In this document: piece by piece, positions 9,489-18,231 of the stretch | How the letters are laid out: each line of letters begins with the position of its first letter | Numbering within the stretch: position 1 is the first letter of the stretch | Origin: Clostridia bacterium | Lineage (GTDB): Bacteria; Bacillota; Clostridia; Oscillospirales; CAG-272 | Direction: 5' to 3' | Length of the DNA: 64,000 nt | Assembly: GCA_017428635.1 (NCBI GenBank) | Contig: JAFRQK010000044.1 | Coordinates: 62,001-126,000 of the forward strand | Position numbers and translations under genes: made by a program | The notes under the pieces: model-generated | What the model saw: the letters and a program-made list of their open reading frames with translations, nothing else | The model's database searches: none | What the model was told of the DNA's origin: nothing

Positions 9489-10162
9489 TCGTACGTCCCC
9501 CCCAACTTGTCTTCGACGATGACGCCGTCTTTTATCATAATGACTCTCTGCTTATAGTAGTTCACGAGTTCTCTTTCGTGAGTGACGACGATGACCGTCT
9601 TGCCGAGCTTGTTGATCTTCATAAGAAGATTCATTATCTCCAGGGACATCTGCGGGTCGATGTTTCCCGTCGGCTCGTCGGCGATAATGACGTTCGGGTT
9701 GTTCGCCAGAGCGCGCGCGAGCGCGACGCGCTGCTGCTCGCCGCCGGAGATCTCGTCGGGGAACGAGTTGTTCTTGTCCGCGAGGTTGACGGTGTTCAGG
9801 ATCGCGGGTACGCGCCGTCTGATCTTGCCGGGCGCGGTCCCTACGACGCGCATGGCGAACGCCACGTTTTCGTAGACCGTCTTGTTCGGAAGAAGGCGGA
9901 AGTCCTGAAAAACGACTCCGAGTTCCCGTCTGTAATGCGGGATCTTGTAGTTCGGGATACGGGCAAGATCGTAATCTCCGACGATCAGGTGGCCGCTCGT
10001 CGGCTTCTCCTCGCAGAGAAGCAGTTTCGTGAGCGTCGTCTTTCCGGCTCCGGAATGGCCGACGATAAAGACGAATTCTCCGTCGTCGATGTGGACGGAG
10101 ATACCTTTAAGCGCGACCGTACCGTTCGGATACGTTTTGACCACGTTTTTGAAATCTATCAT
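9485..10162 (-). CDS. ftsE: Cell division ATP-binding protein FtsE
   Basis: 225-residue ABC ATPase. Walker A is [14 protein letters not shown], the signature is [17 protein letters not shown], Walker B is [12 protein letters not shown], and the H-loop is VVTHERELV. It powers FtsX, and the genes overlap by 4 nt. It heads the division operon ftsE-ftsX-M23-S41-greA-lysS and is separated from the upstream regulator by 115 nt holding a -10-like box and a small hairpin. Confidence 0.94.
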   Translation of the reverse strand: MIDFKNVVKTYPNGTVALKGISVHIDDGEFVFIVGHSGAGKTTLTKLLLCEEKPTSGHLIVGDYDLARIPNYKIPHYRRELGVVFQDFRLLPNKTVYENVAFAMRVVGTAPGKIRRRVPAILNTVNLADKNNSFPDEISGGEQQRVALARALANNPNVIIADEPTGNIDPQMSLEIMNLLMKINKLGKTVIVVTHERELVNYYKQRVIMIKDGVIVEDKLGGTYE

Positions 10163-10211
10163 CTGTTGATCCTCTTCTAAAGCATAGCAGGGAGTGAAAA
10201 AACGTTTTTCT

Positions 10212-10269
10212 CCCCGTTTCCGGGGTGTGATTCCGTCGTTTCATCCCTGCGTTTTATACGGATATTATA
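10212..10269 (-). promoter_or_regulatory. Possible ftsE promoter and leader hairpin
   Basis: Minus-strand TATAAT at 10264-10269 lies 95 nt upstream of ftsE, just after the regulator's stop codon. No convincing -35 stands 17 bp away. A small hairpin, CCCCG paired with CGGGG (10212-10225), follows in the leader. The operon may instead be read from the regulator promoter. Confidence 0.3.
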
Positions 10270-10277
10270 CGCCCGGA

Positions 10278-11363
10278 TCAGAATTTCACGGGCTTGGTGG
10301 TGAGGTACCTCTTGACCATGAGCGCGACCTTGAAAGTGATCGCGTGATCGAATTCGCGAAGATCGAGACCGGTGAGTTTGCGGATCTTCTCGAGACGGTA
10401 CACGAGAGTGTTTCTGTGAACGAAGAGCTTTCTCGACGTCTCGGAGACGTTGAGGTTGTTCTCGAAGAAGCACTGGATCGTCTGAAGCGTCTCGTTGTCG
10501 AGCGCGTCGAGCGAACCGTTCTTGAAAACTTCCTGCAAGAACATCTCGCACAGGGTGGTGGGCAGCTGATAGATCAGTCTGCCGATACCGAGGTTCTCGT
10601 AACTGACGATCGTCTTCTCGGTGTCGAACACCTTGCCGACCTCGAGGGAGACCTGAGCCTCTTTGTACGAACGGGCGAGATCCTTGATGTTGTTGACGGC
10701 GGTGCCGATACCGATCGAGACTTTAACGAACGACTCGGAGGACAGCGTATCTGAAAGCGCGCGCGCGGTCTTTTCGATCTCCTTGATGTCCGTTCCGGGT
10801 CTGATCTCTTTGATGAGAACGATATCCTGCTCGCCGACGCTGATGACGTAGTCCTTGTTCTTGTCGGGGAATATCGTCCCGACGAGGTCGAACGGGAGCG
10901 GATCGGTCTTCGCGTGGAACTTGATCAGGAATACGACCCTCGTCTCCTCCGCGTTGAGATGAAGCTCCTTCGACTTTATATATATGTCGCTCGGGAGGAT
11001 ATTGTCGAGGATGATGTTCTTGATGAACGAACTCTTGTCGTATTTCTCGTCGTAGAGATTCTTGATGTTCGACAGAGTAACGGAGAGAATGGTCGCGATC
11101 TTTTCGGCGAGTTTGTCCTCTCCCTCTACGAAAACGATGTATTCCCACTTGGAACCGGAACCTATGGGACGGTAGGTGTAACCGGCGGACGTGACGGTGT
11201 CCGAAGTATAGGCGAGCTCGTCGCGGACGTCCTGCCTCGTCTCGCCGATCTTGACGAGTTCCGAGCAGGCGATGACCGATCCGTTTTCGTCGAGGACGCC
11301 GATAACGCGGTCCACGGTATCCCTCATCTGATGGATGATACCCTGAAATAGACGGTTAGACAT
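10278..11363 (-). CDS. PucR/CdaR-type transcriptional regulator with sugar-diacid-recognition-like N-terminal domain
   Basis: 361 residues. Residues 1-130 resemble the diacid-recognition sensor of CdaR (RLFQGIIHQMRDTVDRVIGV). The middle resembles the GGDEF-like segment of this family (SIGIGTAVNNIKDLARSYKEA). The C terminus is the PucR helix-turn-helix: FFENNLNVSETSRKLFVHRN, then TLVYRLEKIRKLTGLDLREF. The ligand is unknown; regulating sugar acid use is only a family generality. It stands alone behind its own good promoter, directly before ftsE. Start is ATG 11363 with GAAAGGAG upstream. Confidence 0.85.
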   Translation of the reverse strand: MSNRLFQGIIHQMRDTVDRVIGVLDENGSVIACSELVKIGETRQDVRDELAYTSDTVTSAGYTYRPIGSGSKWEYIVFVEGEDKLAEKIATILSVTLSNIKNLYDEKYDKSSFIKNIILDNILPSDIYIKSKELHLNAEETRVVFLIKFHAKTDPLPFDLVGTIFPDKNKDYVISVGEQDIVLIKEIRPGTDIKEIEKTARALSDTLSSESFVKVSIGIGTAVNNIKDLARSYKEAQVSLEVGKVFDTEKTIVSYENLGIGRLIYQLPTTLCEMFLQEVFKNGSLDALDNETLQTIQCFFENNLNVSETSRKLFVHRNTLVYRLEKIRKLTGLDLREFDHAITFKVALMVKRYLTTKPVKF

Positions 11364-11408
11364 ATTTTTCTCCTTTCGGGGAAAGAAAATTCTATGGGAT
11401 CAAATACC

Positions 11409-11437
11409 ATTTTACATTATTTTTTGTGATTTTTCAA
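11409..11437 (-). promoter_or_regulatory. Sigma-A promoter of the PucR/CdaR-type regulator
   Basis: Minus strand TTGAAA (11432-11437), 17-bp spacer, TAAAAT (11409-11414), in a very AT-rich patch 46 nt before the start codon. Confidence 0.7.
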
Positions 11438-11491
11438 TAGGTTTCGGTGTAATTTTTTATGGAATATGCAAAAAAACCGATCGTTTCGTAC

Positions 11492-11520
11492 AAAAAAAGG
11501 CGGGGAAATACCCCCGCCTT
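11492..11520 (-). terminator. rsmE terminator
   Basis: Minus strand GGCGGGG pairs with CCCCGCC around a short loop, followed by seven T. It starts right after the rsmE stop codon. Confidence 0.88.
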
Positions 11521-11521
11521 A

Positions 11522-12250
11522 TCAGTCGTCAAACTCGTATGACAGGACCGAAAGCGCCGCGCCGGACGCCGTTTCCGTTCTCAGTATCCGCCGCCCGAGC
11601 GAGACGGGAACGAGGCCCGCCTCCTCCGCCGCTTTTGCCTCTTCTTCGGAAAAACCGCCCTCGGGACCGATCACGACGGACACCGTCGACGGGTCCCTGC
11701 CGCGCAGAACGTCTTTGAGCGGCGTCGTCGCCTGCTCCCAGCAGAAGAGCGGAAGATCGGCTCCCGCCGCTTCCTCGACGGCTTTTTCAAACGGGACCGT
11801 CGCGCCTACGGACGGCACGGTCCCTCTGCCGCACTGTTTCGCCGCTTCGAGCGCGATCCGCTCGCGCCTTTTTCTCTTTTTATCCGCGTCGCGCGCGTCC
11901 GGACGGCTGACGCAGTGCGATGAAACGAACGGCACGATACGGGCGGCGCCCAGTTCGACCGCCTTCTGTATCACCGTGTCGAACTTGTCGCCCTTTACCT
12001 CCGCCTGAAAGACGGTCGCCCCGTACGGCGGTTCCGACGCCGAAGGCGATACCGATACCACCTCGACCGTGACGGCCCCCGCAAAATCGACGGCGACGCA
12101 CTCGCAGTCGGTCCCGCGCCCGTCGCACAGCGTGAGCGCGTCTCCGCGCTTCATCCTCAGGGACAGGGAGACGTGGCGCGAATCCTCCTCGGAAAGCGTG
12201 ATCCTGTCGCCCGGTTCGGGCGCGATCCCTTCGACGAAAAATCTCGGCAT
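11522..12250 (-). CDS. rsmE: 16S rRNA (uracil1498-N3)-methyltransferase RsmE
   Basis: SPOUT-class methyltransferase that modifies U1498 of 16S rRNA using SAM. It has 242 residues. The N-terminal PUA-like part has SRHVSLSLRMKRGDALTLCD, and the knotted C-terminal part has VIGPEGGFSEEEAKAAEE, then VSLGRRILRTETASGAALSV, which form the SAM pocket. The start is ATG 12250 because GAGGAGG stands 6 nt upstream; a longer reading from 12265 would include that RBS. It is a single gene between the element at 12274 and its own terminator. Confidence 0.94.
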   Translation of the reverse strand: MPRFFVEGIAPEPGDRITLSEEDSRHVSLSLRMKRGDALTLCDGRGTDCECVAVDFAGAVTVEVVSVSPSASEPPYGATVFQAEVKGDKFDTVIQKAVELGAARIVPFVSSHCVSRPDARDADKKRKRRERIALEAAKQCGRGTVPSVGATVPFEKAVEEAAGADLPLFCWEQATTPLKDVLRGRDPSTVSVVIGPEGGFSEEEAKAAEEAGLVPVSLGRRILRTETASGAALSVLSYEFDD

Positions 12251-12273
12251 GGTTTTCCTCCTCATTCAGAAAA

Positions 12274-12417
12274 GGGCTGCTGCAATCGGATGCAGAATCG
12301 CCGTTCTTGCTCCGTGAGGCGTATTCAAATACGTCGAGGAGCAAAACGACGATAGAAAAAGCACATAAAATGGGAAAATCTGAAAGATTTTCACCTTAAA
12401 GAGAAAACCACAGATTA
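12274..12417. repeat. Dispersed two-stem repeat element, copy 1
   Basis: About 145 bp that recurs, diverged, at 54984-55135 in the same orientation. The main imperfect hairpin spans 12297-12353: ATCGCCGTT/AACGACGAT outside, TTGCTCC/GGAGCAA in the middle, GCGTA/TACGT near the tip. A second stem pairs AATCTG (12377-12382) with CAGATT (12411-12416) around a loop containing ATTTTCACCTT. In the other copy the pairs are TTGCCCC/GGGGCAA and AATCCGTAGG/CCTACGGGTT, so bases change together. On the minus strand this lies just after rnpB, and the AT-rich second hairpin may end that transcript. No ORF is present. Confidence 0.75.
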
Positions 12418-12488
12418 CAGTTCGCCAAAACGATTTTTGACAGTGCTTTTTCGATCTGCGCCGAATGAAGCGGCCCAGCGGTTAGCAA

Positions 12489-12945
12489 GTGAGCGGGCTT
12501 GTAAGCCGGGTTCTGTACGCGAATGGTGATACCGAAGAGGCCTCGGCAGCTGTGTGCCTGCGCATTCGGTAAGCGATCCGCGTGACTGCCATCTATCTGC
12601 GGCGCGCGTTGCCGCGCGTCTTCGGGCTGAAAAGCCCGCGCCACCTGCGGATATGCCGGACCGGCATCGCGCCTGCCGATTGGCGGCGCGACTCCGCATA
12701 CGGTGTTGCTCCGGATAGGGTTTACATTTGCACGCAGTCGCCTGCCGTGCCGGTGAGCTTTTACCTCGCCTTTCCATCTGTACCGTCCGGCGGCAGAGCC
12801 GCCGTCTTGGGTAGGCTATTTCTGTTGCACTTTCCCGGGAGTCGCCTCCGGCGGACGTTATCCGTTATCCTGTCCTGTGGAGCCCGGACTTTCCTCACGC
12901 CGGCGCCTTTCGGCGTCCGGCACGCGGCAGTCCCACCCGCTCGGG
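12489..12945 (-). ncRNA. rnpB: RNase P RNA, bacterial class A
   Basis: The catalytic RNA that trims tRNA 5' ends. On the minus strand the universally conserved blocks appear in order: GAGGAAAGTCCGGGCTCC near the 5' end, then GTGCAACAGA, GATGGAAAGGCGAGG, and ACAGAACCCGGCTTACA near the 3' end. P1 pairs GAGCGGG (5', 12936-12942) with CCCGCTC (3', 12491-12497). Extra helices around 12560-12680 fit class A rather than the Bacillus class B. The promoter is consensus, with the -10 about 7 nt from the predicted 5' end. End points are approximate to a few nt. Confidence 0.95.
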
Positions 12946-12948
12946 TAA

Positions 12949-12977
12949 ATTATATATTGAAGAGGCGTATTTGTCAA
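12949..12977 (-). promoter_or_regulatory. Consensus sigma-A promoter of rnpB
   Basis: Minus strand TTGACA (12972-12977), 17-bp spacer, TATAAT (12949-12954); a perfect match to both boxes, as expected for a highly expressed stable RNA. Confidence 0.92.
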
Positions 12978-13002
12978 GCAACGCGGAATTCACACAAAGT
13001 TG

Positions 13003-13031
13003 TTGTTTATTTCCGGGCGGTGAGTTATAAT
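13003..13031 (+). promoter_or_regulatory. Probable promoter of the sortase operon
   Basis: TATAAT at 13026-13031 with TTGTTT 17 bp upstream at 13003-13008. The -35 is weak. It sits back to back with the rnpB promoter and 38 nt before the sortase start. Confidence 0.5.
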
Positions 13032-13068
13032 AAAAGATGCAAATACGAAGGAACCCCGGAGACGGCCG

Positions 13069-14190
13069 ATGAGCAGCAGGAAAAAGAAAAAGAAGAACGT
13101 AAAAAAGAATATCGCCGCCGCAGCGGGATCCGTCCCCGAGAAGATCGCGGAGGAGAATTCGGGCGATCCGTCCGGACCCGAGGCTGAGCCCTCGGCGGAA
13201 GAGACCGTCTCGGAGCCTTCCGCGACCGATCCCGAACCGGAAACGGATAACGGACCCGAAACAGAACCGGAACCGGAACCCGAAGACGACGGCTACGACG
13301 CGGTCCTCTCGCGCCTCACCTCGGCGGATATCAAAGACGGCGGATTCACGTCTTCTCCCCGGAAAAGGGGAGGGGTCTTTTCGCTGATCCTTTATTTCGT
13401 TTTCATCGGCGTTTTCGCCGTTTCCGCGTTCCTTCTCGCGAAGAACATTTACGCAAAATACAGGGGCGGTCAGATCTACGACGAGATCGCGGATTTCTTT
13501 GAGGACGGAGGGGAAGAACGCACGGCGTACAGGATCCCCGGGACGACCCTTACCCTCGAGGAACTGATCAAAAAAGGCGGGCAGTCTTCCGCGGGCGGAG
13601 GAGAGGAACTCGCCAGGATACGCGCGTCACTCGCATCTCTTTCCCAGACCAATCCCGACACTTACGGATGGATCACGATACCGGGAACGGTCGTCAACTA
13701 TCCCGTCGTCCGCGGGGCGGACAACGACTGGTATCTCGATCACGCCTATACGGGCGACTCTCTGCCCGTCGGCTCGATCTTCGCCGATTTCAGAACGGCG
13801 GATTCAGTATTCGACAATGCGAATCTCGTGATCTACGGTCACAACGTGAACGACGGTTCGATGTTCGGCTCGCTCTCCGACCTGTTCGTCGATCAGGAGT
13901 TCTTCGACGCGTGCCGCATCTATCTTTACACCCCCGAGGGGATATTCGTTTACCGTCCGTTTTCGGTCCACGAGCCCGCCGAGGACTCGGATTTCATAAA
14001 AACGTGGTTTTCCGACACGGACGATTATCTCGCGTTTCTGAAATGGCTGACCGACGATTCGTTCCTCAAGGCGACCGACTTCGCCCCGGACGAAACGTCG
14101 CGGATAATAACTCTCTCTACCTGCACGGGCAGAGGACACGAACAGCGATTCGCGGTCCACGCGGCGCTCGAGTCCTTCGTGACCGACTGA
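13069..14190 (+). CDS. srtB: Class B sortase
   Basis: Membrane-bound transpeptidase that attaches sorted proteins to peptidoglycan. 373 residues: a Lys-rich N terminus, a Glu/Pro/Ser-rich cytosolic stretch (about 20-80), one membrane segment (about 104-125), then the sortase barrel. It has the SrtB pattern TYGWITIPGTVVNYPVVRG, catalytic His in LVIYGHNVNDGSMFG, catalytic Cys in ITLSTCTGRGHEQRFAVHA, and the following Arg. The long charged tail before the membrane helix is unusual for SrtB. No obvious sorted substrate is encoded in the window. A GGAG lies upstream of ATG 13069. The methyltransferase gene follows after 7 nt. Confidence 0.9.
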   Translation: MSSRKKKKKNVKKNIAAAAGSVPEKIAEENSGDPSGPEAEPSAEETVSEPSATDPEPETDNGPETEPEPEPEDDGYDAVLSRLTSADIKDGGFTSSPRKRGGVFSLILYFVFIGVFAVSAFLLAKNIYAKYRGGQIYDEIADFFEDGGEERTAYRIPGTTLTLEELIKKGGQSSAGGGEELARIRASLASLSQTNPDTYGWITIPGTVVNYPVVRGADNDWYLDHAYTGDSLPVGSIFADFRTADSVFDNANLVIYGHNVNDGSMFGSLSDLFVDQEFFDACRIYLYTPEGIFVYRPFSVHEPAEDSDFIKTWFSDTDDYLAFLKWLTDDSFLKATDFAPDETSRIITLSTCTGRGHEQRFAVHAALESFVTD

Positions 14191-14197
14191 GGCGCCT

Positions 14198-15070
14198 ATG
14201 AGTACCGTTTACGACGTTATCGCCTGTCCCGTCTGTTCGGGGCGTCTGTTCCCGAGAGGTAAAAGCCTCGTCTGCGACGCTGGACACACTTACGATATTT
14301 CGTCCTCCGGATACGTCAATCTTCTGCCCCCGGGCAGAAAAAACAACGCGGTGACCGGAGACCGCCGCGATCTTGTCAGGGCGAGATCGCGATTCCTCGA
14401 AACGGGCCTTTACGACGCCGTCTCCGACGTTGCGTCGGGGCTCGTTCTGCACGCGCTGAACGGCAAACGACCGGTCTTCGCCGATTTCGGATGCGGAGAG
14501 GGATATCACACCTGCCGGATAGCGTCGGCGGTCAGGGATAAACTCGGCGCCGTCACCGGCGTCGGGATCGACGCGTCGAAATACGCCGCCGAGGCGGGAG
14601 CCCGCCGCGCGGCGAAAAACTCGTTTTCATCCTTTTCGGAGAGCGGAGGGGATCTCGGCTTCGTCGCCGGAAACTTTTTCGACCCGCCGGTCAGGGACGG
14701 GTCGCTCTCGTGCGTCGTTTCGATGTTCGCGCCCGTCGCGTACGACGCGTGTCTGCGCGCGCTCGGCAAAGGCGGCGCTCTCGTCGTCCTTTTCCCGGGT
14801 CCGGATCACCTGATAGAGCTGAGAGAGGCGCTCTACCCCGAGGTAAAAAGATCGGAGCGGTCGCTCGATCCTCCGAAGGGCTTCCGGGGATCGGAAAAGA
14901 CCGAAAAGAAATACAAAGCGCCGCTTGAGGACGAGGAGGTCCTCGGCGATCTTCTGGGCATGACGCCGTTCGGGTGCCGCGCGCCGGAGTCGGCGAAAGA
15001 AAGAGCGTTTGATTCGGGGCTCGGAGACGTCACCGTCGACGTTTCCGCCGTCCTTTTGATACGCGAATGA
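14198..15070 (+). CDS. rlmA: RlmA-type 23S rRNA (guanine-N1)-methyltransferase
   Basis: 290 residues. The N-terminal zinc finger CPVCSGRL...CDAGHTYD and the following GYVNLLPPG are hallmarks of RlmA/RrmA (TlrB in Gram-positives), which methylate helix 35 of 23S rRNA at G745 or G748. The Rossmann SAM site is VFADFGCGEGYHTCRIA, and motif IV corresponds to SMFAPVAYDACLRALGKGG. It lies 7 nt after the sortase and 12 nt before the glycosyltransferase. Base specificity cannot be read from sequence. Members of this family can affect macrolide and tylosin sensitivity. Confidence 0.82.
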   Translation: MSTVYDVIACPVCSGRLFPRGKSLVCDAGHTYDISSSGYVNLLPPGRKNNAVTGDRRDLVRARSRFLETGLYDAVSDVASGLVLHALNGKRPVFADFGCGEGYHTCRIASAVRDKLGAVTGVGIDASKYAAEAGARRAAKNSFSSFSESGGDLGFVAGNFFDPPVRDGSLSCVVSMFAPVAYDACLRALGKGGALVVLFPGPDHLIELREALYPEVKRSERSLDPPKGFRGSEKTEKKYKAPLEDEEVLGDLLGMTPFGCRAPESAKERAFDSGLGDVTVDVSAVLLIRE

Positions 15071-15082
15071 TCGGGAGACTTT

Positions 15083-15829
15083 ATGAAACTGTCCGTCGTA
15101 ATACCAACGTATAATGAGGAATCCGCCGTGAAAAACACGGCGGACGAGCTCGTCGACGCCCTCGACGGATATCTCGGCGAGACGATCGACGGATACGAGA
15201 TCGTTTTTTCAAACGACGGTTCGACCGACTCAACGGCGCGGATCGTCGGCGGGATCGCGGGCAGGGACAAATACCGTTTCGTCCGTCTCGTCGGAGACGA
15301 GGTCAACCGCGGAAAGGGAGCCGCCGTCAGACGCGGCGTCCTCGCGTCGGACGGAGATATCGTCCTTTACACCGACTGCGATCTGGCGTACGGCACGGAC
15401 GTGATCGGCGAGGCGCTCGCCCTGTTCCGGAAGACCGGAGCGGACGCCGTTATCGGCTCGCGCGCGATCCACCCGCGCGGATACGAGGGATACACGAAGA
15501 TCCGCAAGGCGGCGTCGAAGATCTATCTCGGGATGCTCGCCCGATACGCCGGGTTTTCGCTCAGCGATTCACAGTGCGGATTCAAGGCGTTCCGCGGAGA
15601 TCTCTGCCGCCGGATCTTTTCATCGTGTACGACGGACGGCTGGTCGTTCGATTTCGAGCTTCTGATGAGAGCGGAAAAGGCGGGCGCCGTGATCGAGGAG
15701 ATGCCGGTGACCGTGCTCCGCCACGGCAATTCGCGTATCCGCCTCGTCGGCGACAGCCTAAAAATGCTCCGCGACGTCCGCCGCCTCAAAAAGGCGCTGG
15801 CGGAGGAGGAAAAAGCGGCTCAGGCGTAA
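15083..15829 (+). CDS. Family 2 glycosyltransferase, polyprenyl/dolichyl-phosphate sugar transferase type
   Basis: 248 residues, GT-A fold. It has SVVIPTYNEES at the N terminus, the nucleotide-sugar loop SNDGSTDSTA, and the metal motif LYTDCDLAYGTD. The C-terminal signature SDSQCGFKAFRGDLCRR plus WSFDFELLMRAEKAG resembles ALG5/DPM1-like enzymes that load glucose or mannose on a lipid phosphate. There is no C-terminal membrane segment. Sugar and acceptor are unknown. The last 10 nt overlap the convergent SleB-like gene. Confidence 0.85.
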   Translation: MKLSVVIPTYNEESAVKNTADELVDALDGYLGETIDGYEIVFSNDGSTDSTARIVGGIAGRDKYRFVRLVGDEVNRGKGAAVRRGVLASDGDIVLYTDCDLAYGTDVIGEALALFRKTGADAVIGSRAIHPRGYEGYTKIRKAASKIYLGMLARYAGFSLSDSQCGFKAFRGDLCRRIFSSCTTDGWSFDFELLMRAEKAGAVIEEMPVTVLRHGNSRIRLVGDSLKMLRDVRRLKKALAEEEKAAQA

Positions 15830-16644
15830 AAATCGTGTTTTCCGATCGACACGGCGAACGTGCAGTTGTTCTTGATCCATAAGCTCTCGGCTATGCTTTC
15901 GTTCATGAAAAACAGTATGTCGTCCCGCGTTCTGTACCCTTCGAGGCACATCTTTGCAGCGCGGACGCTGTCTTCTCCCGGCTCGCAGTAAATCGAGCCG
16001 TTTCCCGCCGGGGTGAACTGCACCCCGTTCGTCCGGTCGAAGATCACCGAATAGATCGTATCCGGATAATCGGGAGAGGCGACCCTGTTCATTATGACCG
16101 TTCCGACGGCGAGTTTTCCCTCGAGGGGTTCTCCCTCGGCTTCAGCGGAAATTATGCGCGACAGCCAGTATACCTCGTCGTCCGAATACCCCGCGTCTTC
16201 GCTCCCGGACGGCTCGCCCCGCGTGAGCAGGGCGACGCGCGCGCCCTTTACCCACCGCACCGAGTAACCGAAAAAGGCGGCGAGAGGGCGGACGGGCACG
16301 AATATTCTTCCTCCCGACGAGAATACGCCCTGCGGACACGGAACGACCCTGCCTCCCGCTTCGATAAAGCTGTCTCCGCAGCGCGCGGTAACGGTCGCCC
16401 CGCGCCATTCGACGCTCGCCGTTCCGGCGGAGGCGTCCCATCCGACGCGGGCTCCGGGGATACTCTCGGAGAACTGCCTGAGCGATACGTACGTCGTTCC
16501 CGGCAAGAGTACGGTCTCGCCGAGCCAGAGCGATCCGTCGAGGAAAAGATGGACCTCGTTTCCCTCCGCTACGGAGGGCAGGGCGGCGGGCGCCGCCGTC
16601 ATAAGGACCGCGATCGCCGCGCACAGCGCTTTCTTGACTTTCAT
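15820..16644 (-). CDS. Secreted cell wall hydrolase, SleB (Hydrolase_2) domain with copper-amine-oxidase-N-like domain
   Basis: 274 residues. It has a signal peptide (1-27). Residues 30-135 are a copper amine oxidase N-terminal-like wall-binding domain (GTTYVSLRQFSESIPGARV, IFVPVRPLAAFFGYSVRW). From about 150 to the end is the SleB/CwlJ catalytic domain (ISAEAEGEPLEGKLAVGTVI, MNRVASPDYPDTIYSVIF). SleB enzymes are lytic transglycosylases that digest spore cortex, but many non-sporulation homologues exist, and the added domain favours a vegetative wall role. AAGGAG precedes ATG 16644. Confidence 0.85.
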   Translation of the reverse strand: MKVKKALCAAIAVLMTAAPAALPSVAEGNEVHLFLDGSLWLGETVLLPGTTYVSLRQFSESIPGARVGWDASAGTASVEWRGATVTARCGDSFIEAGGRVVPCPQGVFSSGGRIFVPVRPLAAFFGYSVRWVKGARVALLTRGEPSGSEDAGYSDDEVYWLSRIISAEAEGEPLEGKLAVGTVIMNRVASPDYPDTIYSVIFDRTNGVQFTPAGNGSIYCEPGEDSVRAAKMCLEGYRTRDDILFFMNESIAESLWIKNNCTFAVSIGKHDFYA

Positions 16645-16701
16645 TTTCGTATCTCCTTATCAATTGCGGGACGGTCCTTCCGCCGCCGCGTTTGATAGAT
16701 T

Positions 16702-16730
16702 ATTCTGACATACGACACTGCCTTATTCAA
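16702..16730 (-). promoter_or_regulatory. Possible promoter of the SleB-like gene
   Basis: Minus strand TTGAAT (16725-16730), 17-bp spacer ending TGT, then CAGAAT (16702-16707). The match is moderate. Confidence 0.4.
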
Positions 16731-16767
16731 CTGACGATCATTTTCGTCCCCAAGGAGGACGCCGCCG

Positions 16768-18186
16768 ATGAAGATCATACCGAAGATCGCCGCGCTTGTA
16801 CTGACGATGCTTTTCGCGTCGTCGGTCCTCGGCTCATGCTCATACGAAAGACCCGAAGGACCCGATACGGAGCAGACGGCGGACGTCCCGACTGAGACGG
16901 ACGCCCCCGCCGATCCCGTGAAGGTGCACGCGTACGATCCGGACAACGTCGTCCGCTCGAAGGCGTATCTCGAAGAGGCGCCGGGCGGAGATCTCGGAGG
17001 AATGGATATTTTCATTTCCGGTCCGTCCGCCCCCATGCTCTCGCCCGACGGCGCGTCGTATATATCAAAGGAAATTTCGGAACGCAACCGCGCTGTCGAA
17101 CAGAAACTGAACGTGAAGCTCGATTTCTCCGAGGTCGCGGCGGCGGATCTGTACGCCGACGCGGCGGCGTCCGTCGCGTCGGGGATGTACTATACCGACG
17201 TGATGACGGTACCGATCGGGAGCGTCGGCTCGTTCTTCACGGCCGGATGCCTCACGAATCTCGAATCGCTGCCGTATCTCGATCTGTCCGCGCCTTATTT
17301 CAACGAAAGGTCCGTAACGGCTCTTTCGCCCGGGAAATACTGTCTCGGATTCGCCTCCGACGCGTACCCCTTGCTCCGCGAGACCCCCGCGCTCTTTTAC
17401 AACCGCGCGATCGAGGGAGACGACCCGGGTATGCTCGAGAGAGCGGCGAAGGACGGGACCCTGACGTGGGACTTCGTCCTGACGGCGGCGCAGACGAATC
17501 TTTCGGCCCTCGGCGAGGGCTCGTTTGCGGTCAGCGTCGGGAATCCCGCGGCGACCTTGCCTCAAACCGTTTTCCTCAGCGGGACGGGAAGGGTCCTCAC
17601 GACGACTCCCTCCGTTCCGACCGTGGCGTTCGCCGCAGAGTGGCTCGCAGTTCCGTCGTCCGTGGTCAACGCGATCTCTGCGTCGTCTCCGGGGAAGGAC
17701 GAGGGCGCCGATCTGTTCAAGGGCGGGAAAGTCGCCTATAGGATAGAATACGTGAAAAACGCCGCTTCTCTCAACGGGGAGGCGACGGAATTCGGCGTCG
17801 TTCCGCTGCCGAAGATCACGGCGGAGGGCGAGTACCGCGCTCTCGTGTCGCCGTACTGCCCCGTCTTTACCGTGATAGCGGGAACGAAGAACAGCGCGGA
17901 GATCTCGCTCGTTCTGTCGTCCCTTTCCGCAGCGTCGTACGGCGTGATACCGGAACACTGCGTCGACGAGGTGATAGTGACCGCGATGAGAGACGACAAG
18001 TCGGGAGATATGCTCGAACTGATCTCGAAAACGGCGGAATTCGACCTCTCCTCGGCGATATCGGGCGCGTCTTCTGCCGTCGCCGCGGCAGTGAACTATA
18101 TAGGTCAGGCAGCAGCCGGCTCGGGCGGCGACTTCGCCTTGATCGCAGCCTCGGCAAATGCGGCGCTGGCGGAACTCTTCGGATAA
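16768..18186 (+). CDS. Solute-binding-like lipoprotein without a neighbouring transporter
   Basis: 472 residues. The signal peptide ends in a lipobox (SSVLGSC, Cys near residue 26), followed by a Thr/Glu/Pro linker, so it is a lipoprotein on the outer face of the membrane. The body has the look of a family 1 extracellular solute-binding protein: VMTVPIGSVGSFFTAGCLTN, a later LFKGGKVAYRIEYVKNA, and GVVPLPKITAEGEYRALVSP. The ligand is probably a sugar or oligosaccharide by family. No permease or ATPase gene lies nearby, so it may serve a distant transporter or act as a surface binder. AAGGAGG stands 9 nt before ATG 16768, and a terminator follows. Confidence 0.7.
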   Translation: MKIIPKIAALVLTMLFASSVLGSCSYERPEGPDTEQTADVPTETDAPADPVKVHAYDPDNVVRSKAYLEEAPGGDLGGMDIFISGPSAPMLSPDGASYISKEISERNRAVEQKLNVKLDFSEVAAADLYADAAASVASGMYYTDVMTVPIGSVGSFFTAGCLTNLESLPYLDLSAPYFNERSVTALSPGKYCLGFASDAYPLLRETPALFYNRAIEGDDPGMLERAAKDGTLTWDFVLTAAQTNLSALGEGSFAVSVGNPAATLPQTVFLSGTGRVLTTTPSVPTVAFAAEWLAVPSSVVNAISASSPGKDEGADLFKGGKVAYRIEYVKNAASLNGEATEFGVVPLPKITAEGEYRALVSPYCPVFTVIAGTKNSAEISLVLSSLSAASYGVIPEHCVDEVIVTAMRDDKSGDMLELISKTAEFDLSSAISGASSAVAAAVNYIGQAAAGSGGDFALIAASANAALAELFG

Positions 18187-18187
18187 G

Positions 18188-18215
18188 AAAAAAGGGCTCT
18201 CACGAGCCCTTTTTT
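18188..18215 (+). terminator. Terminator after the solute-binding lipoprotein
   Basis: GGGCTC (18194-18199) pairs with GAGCCC (18204-18209), preceded by an A run and followed by six T. It can also serve the convergent thioesterase gene. Confidence 0.85.
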
Positions 18216-18231
18216 AATGCGCAAAAGTCAA

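Noticed and set aside
12582-13187. Open frame across the rnpB region
   Set aside because: It reads through the complement of the RNase P RNA; conserved rnpB blocks and promoter explain the sequence.
16768-18186. Complete ABC sugar transporter
   Set aside because: Only the binding lipoprotein is present; neighbours are a SleB-like hydrolase and a thioesterase, with no permease or ATPase gene.
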